Shown: piece after piece, positions 60,411 through 64,000 of the stretch
Numbering within the stretch: the stretch's first letter is position 1
Layout: every line of letters begins with the position of its first letter
Made by a program: the position numbers and the translations under genes
The notes under the pieces: model-generated
What the model saw: the letters and a program-made list of their open reading frames with translations, nothing else
The model's database searches: none
Told to the model about the DNA's origin: nothing
Source: JBBDWK01 sp040902885
GTDB taxonomy: Bacteria; Acidobacteriota; Terriglobia; Bryobacterales; Bryobacteraceae
Assembly (NCBI GenBank): GCA_040902885.1
Contig: JBBDWK010000099.1
Span: 1-64,000 of the forward strand
Direction: 5' to 3'
DNA length: 64,000 nucleotides

Positions 60411-60472
60411 AGCTTCGGCGGAGGCGGCTCTCCTGCGTGAAATGGTGGGAAAATGAAGGTAGTATTCTCTCA
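60411..60472 (+). repeat. ~62-bp direct repeat, copy B
   Basis: Starts AGCTTCGGCGGAGGCGG and ends AGTATTCTCTCA, 7 bp before the ATG of the next gene. Copy A lies on the other side of HigBA. Confidence 0.8.
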
Positions 60473-60478
60473 GTTAGG

Positions 60479-60736
60479 ATGCGCAGGGAAGCCGATTTCT
60501 TCGACCAGCGGGAACCGCATCTGCTTTTTATCGCCAAGCGGTTGAAGGAGGCGTTGCGGGCGGAGGCGCTACTGACCGGGGCGGGCATCGACTACGGGGT
60601 GGAGACGGACCGCTACATTGGCGGCTTTGTTTTTCGGACGGAGCGGGTGGGCGCGTTCTTCTACGTGCCGGAGGAGAGCCTGGACGCAGCCCGCAGTCTG
60701 CTGAAGACCAGCGGCTTGAAGGTTCATGAAGAGTAG
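60479..60736 (+). CDS. small conserved protein of unknown function
   Basis: 85 residues starting 'MRREADFFDQREPHLLFIAKRLKEALRAEALL', then 'GIDYGVETDRYIGGFVFRTERVGAFFYVPEESLDAARSLLKTSG'. The last half, with 'GAFFYVPEE...AR.LL', resembles DUF2007-like single-domain proteins. No signal peptide. Copy B of the 62-bp repeat includes its promoter region, so the duplication moved this gene's upstream sequence. Confidence 0.65.
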   Translation: MRREADFFDQREPHLLFIAKRLKEALRAEALLTGAGIDYGVETDRYIGGFVFRTERVGAFFYVPEESLDAARSLLKTSGLKVHEE

Positions 60737-60759
60737 AGGTCGAATAGAAGCTTCCAACC

Positions 60760-60821
60760 ATCCGCTCCCTCTGGTCGCGGCTCAGCAACGGTTTTCCGAG
60801 CCGCGACCAGAGGGAGCGGAT
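60760..60821 (+). repeat. dispersed palindromic repeat, copy 3
   Basis: Perfect 24-bp arms (60760-60783 and 60798-60821) around AGCAACGGTTTTCC. The arm core GGTCGCGGCTC is shared with copies 1 and 2; the loop differs. Located 24 bp after the small gene's stop. Confidence 0.85.
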
Positions 60822-60866
60822 GTAAAGAATTAGGCCCGACACTGGGGCGTGAGAGAGACCACGCTG

Positions 60867-61202
60867 ATGACGCTGACCGTTCCTTATCCGGTGGAGCTGC
60901 TAAAGGTCGCGCGCAAAGTAGTCTGGTATGACGATCCTGAGCAGACGCTGGCGCGCCTTCCGATTTTCCTGGCACATCTAATGGTTTACGGGTCGGCGGC
61001 GGACGTAGCCGCAGCCGAACGCTACATTCCCAAGGATGAATTCCGTGAGGTACTGCGAAACGCCCCCGCGGGGATTTTCACGCAAGAAGCCTGGAAGAAG
61101 TGGCATGAAAGATTGGGGATGCTTCCGGCGCCGCCTCTGCCCCGGCGCCGGTTTCCGGACGGCTCGATGGGGCCGGAGGCGGGTGGTTTCTTTGGCCGGT
61201 AA
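60867..61202 (+). CDS. small conserved protein of unknown function
   Basis: 111 residues from ATG 60867; a GTG at 60849 is an alternative start. Segments 'YPVELLKVARKVVWYDDPEQTL', 'FLAHLMVYGSAADVAAAERYIPKDEFREVLRNAPAGIF' and 'PLPRRRFPDGSMGPEAGGFFGR' are unusually specific and probably conserved in a small protein family that I cannot name. It is soluble, and probably a single helical domain. It lies just before the groES promoter region. Confidence 0.6.
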   Translation: MTLTVPYPVELLKVARKVVWYDDPEQTLARLPIFLAHLMVYGSAADVAAAERYIPKDEFREVLRNAPAGIFTQEAWKKWHERLGMLPAPPLPRRRFPDGSMGPEAGGFFGR

Positions 61203-61249
61203 ATGAAAACCGCAACTCCCTATTTCTTCAGAGTGTTGCAAAAATCTCT

Positions 61250-61278
61250 TGTCACTCTTCCCGCCAGTGTGCTAATAA
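61250..61278 (+). promoter_or_regulatory. groES promoter with a CIRCE-like inverted repeat
   Basis: -35 TTGTCA (61250-61255), 17 bp, -10 TAATAA (61273-61278). Within it TTGTCACTC and GTGTGCTAA (61267-61275) resemble the CIRCE halves TTAGCACTC/GAGTGCTAA, with an 8-bp spacer in place of nine and three mismatches. This would allow HrcA-type repression. Confidence 0.55.
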
Positions 61279-61354
61279 TGAACTTCGGGAATCGCGGGTA
61301 ATGCCGCGAGCCCCGTAATCCACTAGAAGACAATGAATTTGGAGGTTGAGGTAG

Positions 61355-61669
61355 ATGAATATTCGACCACTCTACGATCGTATTGTTGTGAAACGGATCG
61401 AGGAGACGGAGACCGTTCAGGGAGGCATCATTATCCCCGACTCGGCAAAAGAGAAACCGCAGGAAGGCGAGGTGGTCGCCGCGGGCAAAGGCAAGCGCCT
61501 GGAAGATGGCAAGCTGGTACCGCTGGATGTGCAGGTCGGCGACCGGATTCTATTCGGGAAGTACTCGGGCAGCGACATCAAGCTGGACGGCAACGAGTAC
61601 CTGATCATGCGGGAAGACGAGGTCCTGGGTGTCCTCGACGCCGCACCGAAAGCCGCTAAGAAAGGCTAA
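61355..61669 (+). CDS. groES: co-chaperonin GroES (Hsp10)
   Basis: 104 residues. 'IRPLYDRIVVKRIEETETVQGGIIIPDSAKEKPQEG' includes the mobile loop that contacts GroEL, and the later 'VGDRILFGKYSGSDIKLDGNEYLIMREDEVLGVL' completes the family pattern. It caps the GroEL ring. The gene is 21 bp before groEL, as usual. Confidence 0.97.
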   Translation: MNIRPLYDRIVVKRIEETETVQGGIIIPDSAKEKPQEGEVVAAGKGKRLEDGKLVPLDVQVGDRILFGKYSGSDIKLDGNEYLIMREDEVLGVLDAAPKAAKKG

Positions 61670-61690
61670 GAGCAAGATTCGGGAGGAAAT

Positions 61691-63316
61691 ATGGCGAAAC
61701 AGATTGTATATAGCGAGCATTCCCGCCAAGCGATCCTGCGGGGCGTGAATCAGTTGGCCGACGCGGTAAAGGTTACGCTCGGTCCCAAGGGCCGGAACGT
61801 GGTCCTCGAGAAGAAGTTCGGCGGTCCGAACATCACCAAGGACGGCGTGACGGTCGCGAAGGAAATCGAGTTGAAGGACCCGCTCGAGAACATGGGCGCG
61901 CAGATGGTGCGCGAGGTCGCGTCGAAGACCTCCGATGTGGCGGGCGACGGCACCACCACGGCCACCATTCTGGCGCAGGCGATCTACCGCGAAGGCGTTA
62001 AGGCCGTTGCGGCGGGCGCGAATCCGATGGCGCTCAAGCGCGGCGTCGATAAGGCCGTCGAAGTGGCGGTTGAGGAAGTGAAGAAGCTGAGCAAGGAGAT
62101 CTCGGGCGAGATGATCGCCCAGGTCGGCACCATCTCAGCCAACAGCGACGCCGCCATCGGCAACATCATCGCCGATGCGATGAAGAAGGTCGGCAAGGAC
62201 GGCGTCATCACGGTCGAAGAATCGAAGACCATGGTGACCGAGCTGAACACCGTGGACGGCATGCAGTTCGACCGCGGCTACCTGTCCCCGTACTTCGTGT
62301 CGGACGCGGAGCGGATGGAATCCGTGCTCGAGGATCCGTACATCCTGATCCACGAGAAGAAGATCAGCAACATGAAGGACCTGCTGCCGCTGCTCGAGCA
62401 GATCGCGCGCTCCGGCAAGCCGCTGCTGGTCATCGCCGAGGAAGTGGAAGGCGAAGCGCTGGCCACTCTCGTGGTGAACAAGCTGCGCGGCACCTTGAAC
62501 GCCTGCGCCGTGAAGGCCCCGGGCTTCGGCGACCGCCGCAAGGCCATGCTGGAAGACATCGGCATTCTGACGGGCGGCAAGGCCATCATGGAAGAGACCG
62601 GCATTAAGCTGGAAGGCGTGCGTCTGGAGGACCTCGGCCGTGCCAAGCGCGTGACCGTGGACAAGGACAACACGACCATCGTGGATGGCAACGGCACACA
62701 GAAGAGCATCGAAGGCCGCATCAAACAGCTCCGCGCGCAGATCGAGGAGACCACCTCGGACTACGACCGCGAGAAGTTGCAGGAGCGGCTGGCGAAGCTG
62801 GCCGGCGGCGTGGCGGTGATCAAAGTCGGCGCCGCGACCGAGACCGAGATGAAGGAGAAGAAGGCCCGCGTCGAGGATGCGCTGCACGCAACCCGCGCCG
62901 CGGTGGAAGAGGGCATTGTTCCGGGCGGCGGCGTGGCGCTGCTGCGCGCGGCAATGGCCTTGAGTACGCTGAAGGTGGCGGGCGACGAGCAGATCGGCGT
63001 GGACATCGTGCGCCGGGCCTGCGAGGAGCCTCTGCGGCAGATCGTCTCGAACTCGGGTTCCGAGGGCGCGATCGTGGTCGAGAGGGTCCGCGGCAACAAG
63101 GACGCCAACTATGGCTTCAACGCCGCGACCGAGGTCTACGAAGACCTCGTGAAGGCGGGCGTCATCGATCCCACGAAGGTTACGCGGACGGCGCTTCAGA
63201 ACGCCGCCTCGATCGCCTCGCTGATGCTGACCACCGAAGCCATGATCGCCGAGATCCCCGAGAGGAAGCCGGCCCCCGCCCCGGGCGGACACGGCCCCGA
63301 GGGAATGGACTACTAA
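61691..63316 (+). CDS. groEL: chaperonin GroEL (Hsp60)
   Basis: 541 residues, normal length. Equatorial ATP-binding segments 'VTLGPKGRNVVLEKKFGGP' and 'SDVAGDGTTTATILAQAI', the apical domain ('LPLLEQIARSGKPLLVIAEEVEGEAL'), 'KAPGFGDRRKAMLEDIGILTGG', 'GVAVIKVGAATETEMKEKK', 'GIVPGGGVALLRA' and the final 'ALQNAASIASLMLTTEAMIAE'. The C-terminus ends 'GGHGPEGMDY' in place of a GGM repeat tail. It folds proteins with GroES. Ends 28 bp before a strong terminator. Confidence 0.98.
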   Translation: MAKQIVYSEHSRQAILRGVNQLADAVKVTLGPKGRNVVLEKKFGGPNITKDGVTVAKEIELKDPLENMGAQMVREVASKTSDVAGDGTTTATILAQAIYREGVKAVAAGANPMALKRGVDKAVEVAVEEVKKLSKEISGEMIAQVGTISANSDAAIGNIIADAMKKVGKDGVITVEESKTMVTELNTVDGMQFDRGYLSPYFVSDAERMESVLEDPYILIHEKKISNMKDLLPLLEQIARSGKPLLVIAEEVEGEALATLVVNKLRGTLNACAVKAPGFGDRRKAMLEDIGILTGGKAIMEETGIKLEGVRLEDLGRAKRVTVDKDNTTIVDGNGTQKSIEGRIKQLRAQIEETTSDYDREKLQERLAKLAGGVAVIKVGAATETEMKEKKARVEDALHATRAAVEEGIVPGGGVALLRAAMALSTLKVAGDEQIGVDIVRRACEEPLRQIVSNSGSEGAIVVERVRGNKDANYGFNAATEVYEDLVKAGVIDPTKVTRTALQNAASIASLMLTTEAMIAEIPERKPAPAPGGHGPEGMDY

Positions 63317-63343
63317 GCGGAAATTAGCTGTAAGTCAGTCTGG

Positions 63344-63374
63344 GCCGCGCCTCGCAAGGGGCGCGGCTTTTTTT
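63344..63374 (+). terminator. rho-independent terminator after groEL
   Basis: GCCGCGCC and GGCGCGGC pair perfectly over 8 bp around an 8-base loop, followed by seven T. Textbook form. Confidence 0.9.
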
Positions 63375-63392
63375 ATGCCTTGGGCGTGCCCG

Positions 63393-64000
63393 TCAACCCT
63401 TAATCCAGGCGTGGCGCGGGTCGTCGCTCCAGGCGCCGTAGGTGCGGCCCTCGCCCGCGAGCACCCACGTATAGTTGAGCGAGTAGCCCGGACAGGCGAC
63501 CACCGGATGGTAGCCTCGGGGGATCAAGACCGTGTCGCCATGCTCCACCGGGTAGGCGAAGTCGAACGGTTCGGGATCGGAGGGATCGCTGTAGACGCGC
63601 ATGAAGCCGAACCCTTGCCGCGGCTCGACCTGGAAGTAATAAATCTCCTCCATGGGCACCTCCGAGGGCGGCGCGAAGCGGTCGTGTTTGTGGGGCGGGC
63701 AGCTCGACCAGCCGCCCGGCCGGTTCACGGTCTCGCCCGCGATCAGGTGCGCGGCGTCAACGTTGTCCGCAATGTGAGTGAAAACCGTGCGGGCCCAATT
63801 GTCCTTGCCCACCCGATTGACCATGGCGCCGGAGCCTTCCACCAGGACCGGCTTTCCACCCGGCTTGCCCAGCGCCCCGGCCAACGTGACACGCGCCTCC
63901 CCGTTCAACGACGCGATGCGCACGCGGGCGCCGGCGGGCACGTAAACCATGGGACCCGCTTCGCACATCGTCTTCCGGGCCGGAATGTCGGCCGACCATC
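63393..64000 (-). CDS. iolB: 5-deoxy-glucuronate isomerase (IolB), 5' end outside the window
   Basis: The frame continues to the window end without a stop ('WSADIPARKT' precedes the first internal Met), so the N-terminus is outside. At least ~202 residues are seen. IolB/KduI-type cupin features: 'WSSCPPHKHDR', 'MEEIYYFQVEPRQGFGFMRVYS', 'VEHGDTVLIPRGYHPVVACPGYSLNYTWVLAG' with the metal-binding His, Glu and His residues. It converts 5-deoxy-glucuronate to 5-dehydro-2-deoxy-gluconate in myo-inositol breakdown. The rest of any iol operon would be to the right. Confidence 0.9.
   Translation of the reverse strand, partial: WSADIPARKTMCEAGPMVYVPAGARVRIASLNGEARVTLAGALGKPGGKPVLVEGSGAMVNRVGKDNWARTVFTHIADNVDAAHLIAGETVNRPGGWSSCPPHKHDRFAPPSEVPMEEIYYFQVEPRQGFGFMRVYSDPSDPEPFDFAYPVEHGDTVLIPRGYHPVVACPGYSLNYTWVLAGEGRTYGAWSDDPRHAWIKG

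Noticed and set aside
62135..63292. 385-codon minus-strand frame in groEL
   Set aside because: Shadow of groEL, low-complexity His/Arg composition.
1..64000. CRISPR arrays, tRNA, rRNA or tmRNA genes
   Set aside because: No regularly spaced repeats with unique spacers, and no cloverleaf or rRNA-like stretches were recognised by reading; a covariance search was not possible.

Overview
The window looks like a high-GC chromosomal segment of an Acidobacteriota bacterium of the Bryobacterales/Solibacter type. Four things suggest this. A protein at the left edge ends in what reads as the 'Solibacter uncharacterised C-terminal domain'. There are three very large Oar-like TonB-dependent receptors with N-terminal carboxypeptidase-regulatory-like domains. 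There are CBM9/cytochrome c/PQQ dehydrogenase genes. Heat-shock genes lie in both a dnaK-dnaJ-MerR (HspR-like) cluster and a groES-groEL pair. No rRNA, tRNA or CRISPR array was recognised. Two runs of N (39891-39900 and 53034-53133) show that this is a scaffold from a draft assembly.

Layout. 1-7.3 kb: end of an alpha/beta-hydrolase-like protein, then a minus-strand run lipoprotein - tsaD - deoC - GAF/PP2C phosphatase - lysA; the deoC copy lacks an internal strand. 7.3-10.8 kb: an amidohydrolase, a J-domain/leucine-rich-repeat fusion and an orphan modA. 10.8-14.4 kb: dnaK-dnaJ-hspR. 14.4-17.7 kb: accessory DNA with a SnoaL-like protein, a small HEAT-like protein and a kinase-fold-like protein, with an attC-like palindrome between the last two. 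17.7-30 kb: a TetR operon with a palindromic operator, an aldo/keto reductase, two TonB receptors around a secreted tandem hydrolase, and a LysR regulator. 30-34.3 kb: an alpha/beta-hydrolase-subtilisin fusion, an enolase-superfamily enzyme, and a VapBC module whose toxin is cut off near a 47-bp direct repeat. 34.3-39.8 kb: galT, CBM9-cytochrome c, PQQ dehydrogenase (with a palindromic repeat inside its N-terminal codons), small membrane proteins and an RraA-like protein. 39.8-43.9 kb: repeat-rich DNA, a metallopeptidase remnant, an orphan VapB, then miaB and a bifunctional-nuclease family gene. 43.9-51.3 kb: a third TonB receptor, and a five-gene overlapping sugar-phosphate operon (GmhA-like isomerase, ROK kinase, PfkB kinase, a deoxyhypusine-synthase-like protein, HAD phosphatase). 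51.3-52.4 kb: a ParA ATPase with a small membrane partner.

52.4-55.8 kb is the most unusual stretch. It has one very convincing integron attC site, two weaker ones, two minus-strand cassette-like genes of unknown function, an AbiEii-like nucleotidyltransferase and a truncated second copy of the topA 3' end. No integron integrase is visible. It resembles an integrase-less cassette array (CALIN) placed beside topA. 55.8-64 kb: topA, dprA, a HigBA toxin-antitoxin module flanked by ~62-bp direct repeats, small unknown genes, groES-groEL with a promoter carrying a CIRCE-like repeat, and an iolB gene running off the right edge.

A dispersed palindromic repeat family with ~24-bp arms occurs three times (36.8, 55.8 and 60.8 kb). 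Together with the decayed toxin-antitoxin modules, it marks where this otherwise housekeeping-rich segment has been reshaped.
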